Shown here piece after piece: positions 26,823 through 35,777 of a DNA stretch of 64,000 bases (position 1 is the first letter of the stretch; every line of letters begins with the position of its first letter). The notes under the pieces were generated by a model. It was given only the letters and a program-made list of their open reading frames with translations. It ran no database searches and was not told the DNA's origin. A program made the translations under genes and the position numbers. This DNA comes from Kurthia massiliensis (GTDB lineage: Bacteria > Bacillota > Bacilli > Bacillales_A > Planococcaceae), in NCBI RefSeq assembly GCF_000285555.1, contig NZ_HE610998.1:222392-286391 (forward strand). The letters are read 5' to 3'.

Positions 26823-26863
26823 ACACAAAAAGGGCGATGTATAAAAATCGTCCTTTTTGTGTA
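26823..26863. terminator. Terminator after ribH
   Basis: Stem CACAAAAAGGGCGAT/ATCGTCCTTTTTGTG, working in both directions. Confidence 0.82.
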
Positions 26864-26870
26864 TTATTTT

Positions 26871-27159
26871 TTAAGTACCAATCCAAAAAGAGAGACCGAG
26901 CTGTTCCCCAAGCAATAGTCCTCCGAGGAATACAACGACAACTGGTTGGAAAAAGAAAAATAATGCCGCAATCGCGTTTTTGAATACGAAATGATTGCTT
27001 CATATATAAACCAATGATGAGCAATGCGATGGCATATCGTAAAAAGATGAGTTCAATGGGGGGTACGATATCGACGATAATTTTAACGACGACATACATA
27101 CCGCCCCAAATACTTGAAGCAATTGTCAAAAACAATGTTCCTACTAACATTTGATTCAT
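26871..27159 (-). pseudogene. EamA/DMT transporter pseudogene with internal deletion
   Basis: From ATG 27159 the frame encodes the first two spans of an EamA transporter (NQMLVGTLFLTIASSIWGGMYVVVK, PPIELIFLRYAIALLIIGLY). It then switches: in another frame the end reads LFFFFQPVVVVFLGGLLLGEQLGLSFWIGT before a stop, which is the C-terminal part of the same family. Only about 95 of ~300 codons remain, so most of the middle has been deleted and the join is out of frame. Confidence 0.8.
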
Positions 27160-27304
27160 AACGCTTCTCCGGCAACACATTTCTATATAAGTTGGAAAAT
27201 TCAGACTTTATTGACCTCGTTGTACTACCGAAGGGTTCTATTATGTAAATTTTTTTCTATCATGTATAATGAAACCAATATCGAATGAAATGGGGGCATG
27301 TCAT

Positions 27305-27682
27305 ATGGAAAATTATTCACTACAGCATTTGCTTGAAAATACAGAAGTGTGTTTAATGAACCGAGAAATCGGTGAAAATTACGACACTTGGTCAACCGAA
27401 GTAGAAATTGATTTAACGAGTTTAGGGATTCCGACGGAAAATTATTTTATTACGCAATTTGATATAGATATTATTCATAACAAAGAGCGCGATGCGACAT
27501 TTTTTGTAAATGCGACACCATATGGCACCACAGATTACGAAGTTTATTTATGGTTTAACGATGTACTTGGTCCGAATTTAATGGACATGTTTTTACGAAC
27601 AATTTATGCATTCGTGCGTGAAAAGCGCAGTATGGCCGAATCCTTTTTACGGGACGAAGACTGGGGCGACACGTACGACTAA
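27305..27682 (+). CDS. Hypothetical protein (125 aa)
   Basis: 125 residues from the ATG at 27305, after GGGGGC. Soluble, acidic, no signal peptide or cysteine motif; ends in a run of acidic residues (RDEDWGDTYD). I do not recognise the family. It has its own ribosome site and a weak terminator, and Bacillus-like codon use. Confidence 0.7.
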   Translation: MENYSLQHLLENTEVCLMNREIGENYDTWSTEVEIDLTSLGIPTENYFITQFDIDIIHNKERDATFFVNATPYGTTDYEVYLWFNDVLGPNLMDMFLRTIYAFVREKRSMAESFLRDEDWGDTYD

Positions 27683-27689
27683 TGCTTCT

Positions 27690-27717
27690 AGAGTAGCATA
27701 TGCTGCTCTTTTTTTGT
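27690..27717 (+). terminator. Weak terminator
   Basis: AGAGTAGCA/TGCTGCTCT with one mismatch, followed by seven T. Confidence 0.6.
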
Positions 27718-27756
27718 TATAATGTAAAACTATAGTCTAGGAATTGAGGGAGAAAT

Positions 27757-28386
27757 ATGACAACACCATTTTTAACCGTTGCAAACGTTCGGTTTATTGC
27801 ACAGCAAGTCAATAAACTGTTAAATGCACGTATTAATTCAAAAGATCAAGACGTCGTTCGCGCTGTGAAAGACATCGCGATTGCAGAAATTCGTGAGCAA
27901 ATTACGACAGATGAAGCGATTTTAACAGCAATAGGCAATATTCAAGATCGCATTGATGCTGATTTATTTTTAGATAGTTTAAAAGCGTATACGATTCCTT
28001 TTAAAGCAGTATCTGAAAAAGGATTACAAAAATTATTCCGTAAAGATAAAAAATTAAAATTACCAAATCTCGAATCAATTGATTGGCAAAGTATTAGTTA
28101 TTTGTCATGGCGTGATCCGGGAACGCATCGTCAATATATCGTTATTGATGAAGATGGACAATTTAAAGCGTTACGTGGCGTGACAGATCCGCAGCATGCG
28201 ACGAGAGGAATTTGTGCGATTTGCCAGCAACATACAAATGTACATTTATTCACTGCGACCGTGAAACGAAATGCAGATTCCTTTACTTCATATAGTAATT
28301 ACATTTGTGATGACGTTGAAAAATGTAACGCAAAACTAACAGACTATGAAAAACTCGTATCATTTATTGATCGTAATTTAGTGTAA
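27757..28386 (+). CDS. FusB/FusC-family EF-G-binding protein
   Basis: 209 residues. Family members bind elongation factor G and free it from ribosomes stalled by fusidic acid. The helical N-terminal domain starts FLTVANVRFIAQQVNKLLNAR. The C-terminal zinc-finger half shows SYLSWRDPGTHRQYIV, a first ligand pair in GICAICQQHTNVHLF and the second group in NYICDDVEKCNAKL, the four-Cys arrangement of FusB. Chromosomal homologues are common in Bacilli; resistance is not implied without testing. Followed 12 bases later by a small membrane-protein gene. Confidence 0.88.
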   Translation: MTTPFLTVANVRFIAQQVNKLLNARINSKDQDVVRAVKDIAIAEIREQITTDEAILTAIGNIQDRIDADLFLDSLKAYTIPFKAVSEKGLQKLFRKDKKLKLPNLESIDWQSISYLSWRDPGTHRQYIVIDEDGQFKALRGVTDPQHATRGICAICQQHTNVHLFTATVKRNADSFTSYSNYICDDVEKCNAKLTDYEKLVSFIDRNLV

Positions 28387-28398
28387 CGGAGGATTTAT

Positions 28399-28683
28399 AT
28401 GAATGATAAAACATGGCGCTACGTACGAGCAGCCATTACGCTTTTTGGACTCGTTTGTTTAGCATTTTTCATGTTAATGTTGACGGTCTCAAAAGAGGAT
28501 ATCGTCCTTGAAGTGAGTACAGCGAAGTTTATTATTTTTGGCTTGCTGTTTCTGTTTTTACTAGAGGCGATACGCTTTACACGTCAATTTTTTTACGATG
28601 TACAATATAAATGGCTCATGATTTTAATCAGTGTGCTCGTATCAGGGTGGCTCATTGTCATGTTTATTTGGCCAGTGTCATAA
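28399..28683 (+). CDS. Small membrane protein, three spans
   Basis: 94 residues after GGAGG. Three hydrophobic segments (YVRAAITLFGLVCLAFFMLML, FIIFGLLFLFLLEAIRF, WLMILISVLVSGWLIVMFIW). No family recognised. Probably co-transcribed with the FusB-like gene. Confidence 0.75.
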   Translation: MNDKTWRYVRAAITLFGLVCLAFFMLMLTVSKEDIVLEVSTAKFIIFGLLFLFLLEAIRFTRQFFYDVQYKWLMILISVLVSGWLIVMFIWPVS

Positions 28684-28686
28684 TTG

Positions 28687-28718
28687 GAAGCTGCGCGATA
28701 TTGCGCAGCTTTTTTTAG
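28687..28718 (+). terminator. Terminator
   Basis: Perfect stem AAGCTGCGC/GCGCAGCTT, then TTTTTTT. Confidence 0.88.
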
Positions 28719-28914
28719 GTATTTATATGTAAAAAACAGATTAGAAATGACGTTATTAATTAAATTAGGCTAAAAAATATTTGGAAAAGAAAGGGGTTAA
28801 TTAAGATTTCTATCGTTTTCCTCATGATCGATATATATTTTTTTGGCATACTATTTTATATACGTATTTACGGATTTTTATGCGTATTAACTTTAAACAT
28901 AAAGGATTGAACAC

Positions 28915-29292
28915 GTGTATAGAATAGAAATAATAGAGCCAGCCATTGTGATGAGTAGAATTGTATTGAAAAATTTGGAAACTGCAACAGTGGAAATTTG
29001 TTATGACGATTCGGCGCTATCAAGCTTTGATAACTTTTCCTTCATGACTGTTAACCATGAATATCACTGTAAAATTTTTCTCTGTGGAGAAGTAAGCGAG
29101 CAAGGAGAAACGTATAAAATCATCGACCACGTTTATATCGGCATACATACTTTTTGCGTCGTAAGCAGCTGGCGTGGAGATATTTATTACATATTAGATC
29201 AAGTGCCTTTAAAACGGTCATTTGTGTCATTTCAAGTGAAAAGAAAGATGCTGTTGCAAGTAAATGATCGATTGCACCCTAGTTTGATATAA
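28915..29292 (+). CDS. Hypothetical protein (125 aa)
   Basis: 125 residues starting at GTG 28915, with AAAGGA upstream. Predicted mainly beta strands, no membrane span or motif. Family not recognised. Preceded by about 200 bases of AT-rich DNA. Confidence 0.6.
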   Translation: MYRIEIIEPAIVMSRIVLKNLETATVEICYDDSALSSFDNFSFMTVNHEYHCKIFLCGEVSEQGETYKIIDHVYIGIHTFCVVSSWRGDIYYILDQVPLKRSFVSFQVKRKMLLQVNDRLHPSLI

Positions 29293-29337
29293 TCATCATA
29301 TAAAGGCATGTTATGATAGCAAAAAAGGGGTGGATGT

Positions 29338-29826
29338 ATGAATCGATTATATATGAAGCAAAATCTATTCAGCTTAAGTGGTAAATTTACGGTAAAAGAT
29401 ATGTCAGAAAAAGATGTATATTTCGTAGAAGGAAGCTTTTTAAAAATTCCGAAAACATTTACAATCTTAAATGCGTCACGTGAAGAAGTAGCACACATTA
29501 CGAAAAAGGTGCTAAGTTTATTGCCGAAATTTCATGTGGACGTAAACGGAAAAGAAGTGTTGACGATCAAAAAAGAGTTTTCGATGTTCAAGTCTCGCTA
29601 TACGATCGTTGATACAGACATCGAGATGCGTGGCAATTGGTGGGACATGGACTTTACAGTATTTTATCAAGGCGAACAAGTTGGTGAAGTACACAAAAAG
29701 TGGTTATCATGGGGAGACAGTTACGAAATTTCAATTCATGAACCATCATTTGAAATTATGATAATCGCTCTTGTCGTCGCTATTGACTGTGTGAAATCAG
29801 ACGATGCAGCAGCGTCTAATACGTAA
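29338..29826 (+). CDS. LURP-one-related (DUF567/YxjI-like) protein
   Basis: 162 residues. The pattern MKQNLFSLSGKFTVKDMSEKDVYFVEGSF, KVLSLLPKFHVDVNG, and WLSWGDSYEISIHEP...IIALVVAIDCV fits LURP-one-related beta-barrel proteins, which resemble the tubby fold. Function in bacteria unknown; B. subtilis YxjI is a homologue. Confidence 0.85.
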   Translation: MNRLYMKQNLFSLSGKFTVKDMSEKDVYFVEGSFLKIPKTFTILNASREEVAHITKKVLSLLPKFHVDVNGKEVLTIKKEFSMFKSRYTIVDTDIEMRGNWWDMDFTVFYQGEQVGEVHKKWLSWGDSYEISIHEPSFEIMIIALVVAIDCVKSDDAAASNT

Positions 29827-29827
29827 G

Positions 29828-29863
29828 AAAAGGTGAGGCACAAATGTGCTTCACCTTTTTTTA
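29828..29863. terminator. Bidirectional terminator
   Basis: Stem AAAAGGTGAGGCAC/GTGCTTCACCTTTT between convergent genes. Confidence 0.85.
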
Positions 29864-30364
29864 AACGAATTTATACATCAAAATGTCGTCGATATATTGA
29901 TCGTCATCAATTTTGAATTCTTTTACTTTGCGTCCTTCTTCTAAAAAGCCAGCCTTTTTATATAAAGCAATGGCCGGTTCATTAATAGAAAAAACACTAA
30001 GTGACACTTTTTCAATTAAAGGATTTTTGCGCGCCCATTTAAGTAAATATTTTAATAGCGCAATGCCGATGCCTTGATGGCGATATTTTTCGTCGACCAT
30101 CATTCCAATCGTACCGACATGTTGGAGTAATACGCGTTGTGATGATTGGAAATAAAGCCAGCCGACGACTTTATCATCTTCTTCAGCAACAAATACAACT
30201 TCTCGCTCATTTGTTTGTTTTTCTTCAATCCAAGCAATTTGTTCTTCTAGTGTGCGATCAAACTCATTTAAGCGTGTGACGAAATAATACGGTTTTTGTA
30301 AAATGTCACGATGTAGCGCAAGCATTTCAGGTGCATCGCCTACTGTAGCTAAACGAATATTCAT
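29861..30364 (-). CDS. GNAT N-acetyltransferase
   Basis: 167 residues. MNIRLATVGDAPEMLALHRDIL start; acetyl-CoA motif VDEKYRHQGIGIALLKYLLKWA; NEPAIALYKKAGFLEEGRKVKEF close. Similar to phosphinothricin/amino-acid acetyltransferase-like GNATs. The acceptor is unknown. GGGGG site upstream. Confidence 0.88.
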   Translation of the reverse strand: MNIRLATVGDAPEMLALHRDILQKPYYFVTRLNEFDRTLEEQIAWIEEKQTNEREVVFVAEEDDKVVGWLYFQSSQRVLLQHVGTIGMMVDEKYRHQGIGIALLKYLLKWARKNPLIEKVSLSVFSINEPAIALYKKAGFLEEGRKVKEFKIDDDQYIDDILMYKFV

Positions 30365-30471
30365 AGTAAAACCCCCTTCGTTGCATTTTATTATACATAT
30401 TGTGTCACCGAATAACTATTAGAAGATTCGGGTAAAATATAAACTATAGTTCGAAAAAGGAGAGGATATCA

Positions 30472-31965
30472 GTGAATACGTCAGAGATTTTAGCTCGCAA
30501 CGCACGAAAATATCCTACGCATGAGGCTTTGATTTATGAAGATCAACGCCTCACTTATGCGGCACTGGACGAGTATGTGACAAACTTAGCGCACAGCCTT
30601 GCAGCTTTAGGTATCGGTTATCGAGATCCGGTCGTATTGTTTATGCCTAATTCAATTGAGTTTGCGGTTAGCTATTTTGCGATACAGCGTGCAGGCAGTA
30701 TTGTCATTCCGATTAGCGCGCATGCTACAAAATATGAAATCGAGCATATTATCGCCCATAGTCAGGCAAAAGCGCTCATCGTTCATGACTTACTATACCC
30801 AATTGTTGGGGAAATTAACGGTGTCATTTGTTTGAAGACTGGCGACAAAGCAGGTCACTTTGAAAGTATGCGTTATTTAATGTCTCATCAACAAGGAAGC
30901 CGCCAAGCATTGCCATCGTTGAACGAAGATGATTTGGCGAGTATTTTATATACGTCTGGGACAACGAGCCAACCGAAAGGCGTGTTGTTTAATTACCGTA
31001 GCTTATTGGCGATGACCCATATGGTCGCAATCGAAATGGAATTAAAACCAGACAGTAAACCGATTATTGCGATGCCGATGAGCCATGCCGCATCACTCCA
31101 TTTGTTTTTCATTTCGTCAATGATGATTGGCGCGCCAGTCGTGATTATGCAAGAGTTTTCAGCAGTGAAAATGCTAGCGCTCATTCAACATGAACGGACA
31201 ACACATTTTTTCGGTGTGCCATTTTATTATTTAATGTTGGCACGTTCTGAAAAATTACCGTATACGGATTTATCGACGATGATTTGGTGGGTGTACGGTG
31301 GTGCGCCAATGTCTAGAGAAGAAGTACAATTCGTCATGGATAAAATGAATACACAACGACTCGTCGGTTTTTACGGTCTGACAGAAACAGGACCGAGTGG
31401 CTCAATCTTATTCCCCGATGTTCATGATCACGGTGCAGGGAGTATTGGAAACCATGCCCCGTATGGGAGTGAACTAAGAGTCGTTAACGAGCAAGGATTG
31501 GATACACAGCCAGGAGAAGTTGGTGAAATTTGGATAAAAGGTGCGACGAATATGGTCGGCTATATCAATGCAGACGAAGAAAATGATCATATTTTTGACA
31601 ATGGTTGGTTGAAAACAGGTGATTTAGCGAAGCGGGACGATGATGGCTTCGTATGGATTGTCGACCGTAAAAATGATATTATTATTACAGCTGGGCAAAT
31701 CGTTTATTCCAGAGAAGTAGAAGAAATTTTAATTCAAATGGATGGCATTCATGAAGTAGCGGTCGTTGGTGTGCCACACCCAGAATTCGGGGAAATTGTG
31801 AAAGCGTTTTATGCCGCTGATAACCATATTGATGCAACGGTTTTGGGCGATTACGCAAACGAATATTTAGCGACATATAAAGTACCGCGACGCTATGAAC
31901 GATTAGACGTATTGCCACGCAATATTTCTGGAAAAGTGTTGAAACAAGAATTAAAAAATGATTAA
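30472..31965 (+). CDS. AMP-forming acyl-CoA synthetase (class I adenylate-forming)
   Basis: 497 residues, GTG start with AAAGGAGAGG upstream. Activates a carboxylic acid as acyl-AMP and then acyl-CoA. The P-loop is ILYTSGTTSQPKGVLF. Further motifs: VYGGAPMSREEVQ, GFYGLTETGPSG, WLKTGDLAKRDDDGFVWIVDRKNDIIITAG, and the catalytic Lys in PRNISGKVLKQEL. The substrate, probably a medium- or long-chain fatty acid, cannot be fixed from sequence. A small membrane gene follows, with its start just behind the stop. Confidence 0.9.
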   Translation: MNTSEILARNARKYPTHEALIYEDQRLTYAALDEYVTNLAHSLAALGIGYRDPVVLFMPNSIEFAVSYFAIQRAGSIVIPISAHATKYEIEHIIAHSQAKALIVHDLLYPIVGEINGVICLKTGDKAGHFESMRYLMSHQQGSRQALPSLNEDDLASILYTSGTTSQPKGVLFNYRSLLAMTHMVAIEMELKPDSKPIIAMPMSHAASLHLFFISSMMIGAPVVIMQEFSAVKMLALIQHERTTHFFGVPFYYLMLARSEKLPYTDLSTMIWWVYGGAPMSREEVQFVMDKMNTQRLVGFYGLTETGPSGSILFPDVHDHGAGSIGNHAPYGSELRVVNEQGLDTQPGEVGEIWIKGATNMVGYINADEENDHIFDNGWLKTGDLAKRDDDGFVWIVDRKNDIIITAGQIVYSREVEEILIQMDGIHEVAVVGVPHPEFGEIVKAFYAADNHIDATVLGDYANEYLATYKVPRRYERLDVLPRNISGKVLKQELKND

Positions 31966-31981
31966 GTATGGGGTGAGGAAA

Positions 31982-32173
31982 ATGAAATGGTGGTTACCTG
32001 CAGTGGTCGTATATGTTGTCCTTTGTATTATTGGTGCGCTATCACCCGCATCAGAAGAATATGATGTACTCAGTTGGAAGCTATATTTAGCGCAATTTGT
32101 AGCGATTCCAGCAGCGTTGCTCGTATTCGCAGTAATGTTTTTCTGGCATAAGCGAAAACAACGTAGTGCTTAA
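31982..32173 (+). CDS. Small two-span membrane protein
   Basis: 63 residues from ATG 31982 (GGGGTGAGG upstream). Two spans (WWLPAVVVYVVLCIIGAL and FVAIPAALLVFAVMFFW) and a basic tail. 16 bases after the acyl-CoA synthetase stop, so probably in the same transcript. Family not recognised. Confidence 0.7.
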   Translation: MKWWLPAVVVYVVLCIIGALSPASEEYDVLSWKLYLAQFVAIPAALLVFAVMFFWHKRKQRSA

Positions 32174-32216
32174 AAAAAAGAGTGCCTTACACATGTTGTA
32201 GGACACTCTTTTTTTA
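32173..32216. terminator. Bidirectional terminator
   Basis: Stem AAGAGTGCCTTACA/TGTAGGACACTCTT with a CATGT-type loop and A/T runs; it touches the stop codon of the MFS gene on the minus strand. Confidence 0.85.
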
Positions 32217-33416
32217 TGCTTGTGGACGTGCTTTTGCGATTAGCTCTTTGTCGCGATGACCGTGTAGTAAGAAATAAATTACTAATGTTAACACGATTAA
32301 AATCGCTAACCAAATGTACATTTGGCCGAAACCGATGATCGGCTCTAAGAACCCTAAAATGTAAGGACCGAAACCAAGACCAGCATCTAATGCGATAAAG
32401 AATGTTGATGTCGCAAGACCGGCACGTTCAGGTGGTGTTACTTTAATTGATATTGCTTGTGCACCTGATTGTAAGTTACCATAGCCAGCACCGATGATTG
32501 CGGCAGCTGCTAGTAAGATGAAACCAGAATGTGCGCCACTCACTAAAAATAAACCGAGTGCGAACAGCACGAAACAAGGAATCATGACAGCGTTTGAACC
32601 TTTCGTATCCATTAAACGACCGCTAAATGGACGTGTTACTAAAATCGCTACGGCATATACTAAGAAGAAGAAACTTGCAGCGCTAATTAAATGACGTTCC
32701 TCTGCGAATGTCGTCATGAAAGATAAAATGGCCGCATATCCTAAAGACATTAAAAATGTTACAAGTGCCATTGATAAAGCGTTTGGTTCAATATATTGTT
32801 TAAAGCTGAATTTTTGTTTTGTCGTAGGGGCTTTCGCTTTTTGCGGTGCGCTAATGACAAAAGTGATAAGGAAGCCAATCATCGCTAATGCGATACAGAA
32901 TAAGAAAATGTTATTATATGTCGTTAAACGACCTAATAAAATACCGAAGAATGGGCCGATTGCCGTACCGAGTGTTGTACTCATACTGAAGTAACCGATT
33001 CCTTCCCCTTTACGAGACATTGGCAATGTTTGAGCGACAATAGTACTCGTTGCAGTAGAAGCAATCCCAGCAGCAATTCCATTTAAGAACCGACTTGTTA
33101 GTAATAAACTAATACCTGCGTGAATGAAATAAAGACCAATTGTTAAAATAAATAAAATCATACCGATGATTAAAATCTTTTTAGAACCGACTTGATTAAT
33201 AATACGGCCTGTAAATAACCGACCGAGTAAGGCCCCGACAATGTAAATACCTGTTACAAGACCTGCTTGACTCGTTGATGCATGGTATTCTTTTAATGCG
33301 AATGAACCGATTGTTACCATTAGTAAATAGAAAATTAAAATGATAAAGAAGTTTGTAATCGACACTAAAATAAAGTCTTTTGTCCAAAGCTTTTCTTTTA
33401 ATTGACTTTGACTCAT
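32214..33416 (-). CDS. Major facilitator superfamily efflux-type transporter
   Basis: 400 residues, about 12 spans. Motif-A-like GALLGRLFTGRIINQVGSKK between spans 2 and 3, with a second copy in VTRPFSGRLMDTKG, as in drug/sugar exporters. Substrate unknown. It overlaps the upstream MarR gene by 4 bases, so the regulator and pump form one unit, the usual layout of substrate-induced efflux. Confidence 0.9.
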   Translation of the reverse strand: MSQSQLKEKLWTKDFILVSITNFFIILIFYLLMVTIGSFALKEYHASTSQAGLVTGIYIVGALLGRLFTGRIINQVGSKKILIIGMILFILTIGLYFIHAGISLLLTSRFLNGIAAGIASTATSTIVAQTLPMSRKGEGIGYFSMSTTLGTAIGPFFGILLGRLTTYNNIFLFCIALAMIGFLITFVISAPQKAKAPTTKQKFSFKQYIEPNALSMALVTFLMSLGYAAILSFMTTFAEERHLISAASFFFLVYAVAILVTRPFSGRLMDTKGSNAVMIPCFVLFALGLFLVSGAHSGFILLAAAAIIGAGYGNLQSGAQAISIKVTPPERAGLATSTFFIALDAGLGFGPYILGFLEPIIGFGQMYIWLAILIVLTLVIYFLLHGHRDKELIAKARPQA

Positions 33417-33850
33417 TTTTTCTTTGCTCTCTCTATTAAGTTTTGTTGTATATGGGTTAATGTATCAAGAAACTGAAACTGCTGCTCCTCTGATAGCCCT
33501 TGCATCGTTTCACGTTCAAATAAATCGACATATATACGCACTTCCTCGTACATTTCATGCCCTTTTTGCGTTACCATAATATCTTTTTTACGTCCATCTT
33601 CTTTAGAAGGGGTAACTTTCACATAGTTCATACTCATAAGATTTTTAATCGTACGTGTCACGTTCGGTTTTTCAATCCCTAAACATTTTGCAATGTCCGC
33701 AGCAGCAAGATGCGGGTCATGAATTAAATAATAAAGTACTGACCAATCTGATCGATGAATGCCTTGCTCTTGCAAAATTTCGTTAAGTTGCATTTCGAAC
33801 GGGCGCGTCGTTAGGACGAGCTCTCGATAAAGCTTGCGATATAATTCCAT
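33413..33850 (-). CDS. MarR-family transcriptional regulator
   Basis: 145 residues with a winged helix: HRSDWSVLYYLIHDPHLAAADIAKCLGIEKPNVTRTIKNLMSMNYVKVTPSKEDGRKKDIMVT. Typical MarR dimer helices flank it. Probably represses itself and the MFS gene. AT-rich promoter region with TTAGTTAATGTTGTTAACTA upstream (33864-33883), which holds a TAGTTAA/TTAACTA dyad suitable as its operator. Confidence 0.9.
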   Translation of the reverse strand: MELYRKLYRELVLTTRPFEMQLNEILQEQGIHRSDWSVLYYLIHDPHLAAADIAKCLGIEKPNVTRTIKNLMSMNYVKVTPSKEDGRKKDIMVTQKGHEMYEEVRIYVDLFERETMQGLSEEQQFQFLDTLTHIQQNLIERAKKK

Positions 33851-33863
33851 AAAAGGCCTCCAA

Positions 33864-33883
33864 ATTAGTTAATGTTGTTAACT
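33864..33883. promoter_or_regulatory. Dyad TTAGTTAA...TTAACTA, candidate MarR operator
   Basis: TAGTTAATGTTGTTAACTA is an inverted repeat (TAGTTAA-N5-TTAACTA) located 14-33 bases before the MarR start codon, the right size and place for autoregulation. Confidence 0.55.
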
Positions 33884-34082
33884 ATTTTTTTTAGAACTTT
33901 TCCTATGTTATAAGATTATTTCCAATTTGTCAATAAGGGTTTCTCGATATTTGAGAAGTTAGAGAAGTGAAAAGAATGCTTTTTAGAAGCGCAGGCGAGC
34001 AAAATAGGTCCTATTTAATAGTAGTTATTCGCCTAATCACTCTTTTTATTTTCTTACAATAATGCTATAATAACATCATTAT

Positions 34083-34156
34083 ATCCCAGTAGCTCAGTAG
34101 GATAGAGCAACTCCCTCCTAAGGAGTAGGTCGCAGGTTCAATTCCTGTCTGGGATG
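34083..34156 (+). tRNA. tRNA-Arg (anticodon CCT)
   Basis: Full cloverleaf: acceptor ATCCCAG/CTGGGAT, D-arm GCTC/GAGC, anticodon arm ACTCC-CTCCTAA-GGAGT with anticodon CCT, T-arm GCAGG-TTCAATT-CCTGT, discriminator G. CCA is not encoded. Stands alone, followed by its own terminator. Confidence 0.95.
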
Positions 34157-34170
34157 TTTAATTAAAAACG

Positions 34171-34214
34171 ACAAAAACACTATTCTCATACATATACGAG
34201 AATAGTGTTTTTTT
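34171..34214 (+). terminator. Terminator after tRNA-Arg
   Basis: Stem AAAAACACTATTCTC/GAGAATAGTGTTTTT with a 10-base loop and long T-run. Confidence 0.88.
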
Positions 34215-34975
34215 ATGCGCTCCTATTTATAAAAATAATATGCTCTTAAGCGCCCTTTATGTAGAGTGACGAAAAAAATACGTGTATCACGATATAATTT
34301 TTATATAAACTTGTGAATAAATATGATATTTACACACGAGAAAAGCTAGTTATTTTCATAAGGGGGAAGAAAGTATTAAACAACAATGTGTATTTTATCA
34401 TTCCATGTTTGAGTAGGATATCAGGTGAAAAAATACGTGTAAAAAAGAAATAAAGTCATAAAATAAAAAATAGTAATTTTATGCGATTTATTGGACGCTT
34501 ATTTCATATACATATAAACATAAACAATCTTCTGCGACATCATACAAGTCTTTTTTATCGTATGAACGATAAAATTGTGCAAGATATCAATCATTGATCT
34601 CTAAATTATTCGTTCATAATACTCTTATTTATGAATACGTACGAATGGATAATTGCATCGTTTAAGCTATTTGTTTCCATTATTTAATAGTAGCATTTCT
34701 TACATATTTACTATATGATAAAAGTATTGAAAAAATTTTCATTAATAAATTTATGTTATAAAATAAAAAATTTTTATAAACTATCAGAAATATTATAATA
34801 AAAAAATTGTTTCTAAGAGAAATATTTGATATATTAAAGTATAGTAGGATAGTAGGATTTTTTATAGGGGAAATGCTTTACTTTCTAAAGGTGAGACTAA
34901 TCGAAGAAAAACAGGGTAATGAAAATTGATACGATAACGTTACACTATCATGAATTGAGTAATTAGGGGAGAACG
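34215..34975. other. AT-rich region without genes, 0.76 kb
   Basis: No credible reading frame on either strand and a base composition far richer in A+T than the flanks. It follows a tRNA gene directly. It may be a decayed integration site or an unrecognised regulatory/RNA locus; no repeat or coding remnant could be identified by eye. Confidence 0.5.
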
Positions 34976-34978
34976 ATG

Positions 34979-35266
34979 ATGGAGTTTAACACTGGAGATA
35001 TTTGTTTAAGCGATATGCTTCAAACGTATGAGCATACTGTCATTATCCATATGGAAAAATGGCAAGCTTATAAAGATGATATCGATCAATTTGAGCGAGA
35101 TATTACAGAAATCGGTGAAACATCGCAAGAAATGCCGAATGATGTAAGAGAACGTTATAACGAGCTTCAGCAAATGTTAACACATATGCGTGAAGATGCT
35201 GCTGACGTCAAACACCAAATTGAATTATGCTGTAAAAAAATCAAGCTTTTAAAACGATTTCAATAG
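34979..35266 (+). CDS. Hypothetical helical protein (95 aa)
   Basis: 95 residues after AGGGGAGAACG (two ATGs in a row; either may be used). Strongly helical with coiled-coil potential (YKDDIDQFERDITEIGETSQEMP, ERYNELQQMLTHMRED) and a CysCys near the end (IELCCKKIKLL). No family recognised. Single gene with a good terminator. Confidence 0.7.
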   Translation: MEFNTGDICLSDMLQTYEHTVIIHMEKWQAYKDDIDQFERDITEIGETSQEMPNDVRERYNELQQMLTHMREDAADVKHQIELCCKKIKLLKRFQ

Positions 35267-35309
35267 AAGATGATACGTGATATGTGCAGTATTACGTATC
35301 ATCTTTTCA
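35265..35309 (+). terminator. Terminator
   Basis: AAGATGATACGT pairs with ACGTATCATCTT, loop about 15, then TTTCATTT. Confidence 0.78.
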
Positions 35310-35414
35310 TTTGGTTTTAATCTATGTTGTTGCGGGAAATATATAGCAAAGTCGTTTATGTAAATAAACAGCTAAATTTTGGCAATCCTAATGGATACGC
35401 ATGGAGGGATTTTT

Positions 35415-35699
35415 ATGAATCAAGAACGTTTACAATATAGCTTTCTGAAAGAATTAGAGCGAAAAAACTTTAAAATTTGTGCAGAAGATTATGGGTTAGA
35501 CCGTTCAGCTTTTCAGCAATTCGTTTACCGATTACAAAAAGATGGCTATATTAGTGGTATTCATTTGGCTCCAGAAAGTGGCGTTGATTTACAAAAAGCT
35601 GAAATTACGTACACTGGTATGAAATTTTTGGCAGAACATTTCGAATGGATTATGCCGTATCGAGACGTATTAGATAGAAAACAATGGCTTGAATTATAA
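35415..35699 (+). CDS. YjcQ-family winged-helix-like protein
   Basis: 94 residues from ATG 35415 (GGAGGGA upstream). The pattern LKELERKNFKICAEDYGLDRSAFQQFVYRLQKDGYISGI...LQKAEITYTGMKFLAE fits YjcQ, a winged-helix protein found in Bacillus chromosomes and phages. DNA binding is likely but not shown. Confidence 0.78.
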   Translation: MNQERLQYSFLKELERKNFKICAEDYGLDRSAFQQFVYRLQKDGYISGIHLAPESGVDLQKAEITYTGMKFLAEHFEWIMPYRDVLDRKQWLEL

Positions 35700-35705
35700 A
35701 TAATG

Positions 35706-35739
35706 TGCGCGGTGCGAACGAGCATCGCGCTTTTTGTTG
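35706..35739 (+). terminator. Terminator
   Basis: Stem GCGCGGTGC/GCATCGCGC then TTTTTGTTG. Confidence 0.82.
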
Positions 35740-35777
35740 TTTCGTTTTATAATAAGGAAGCAACGGAGGGAAAACAG

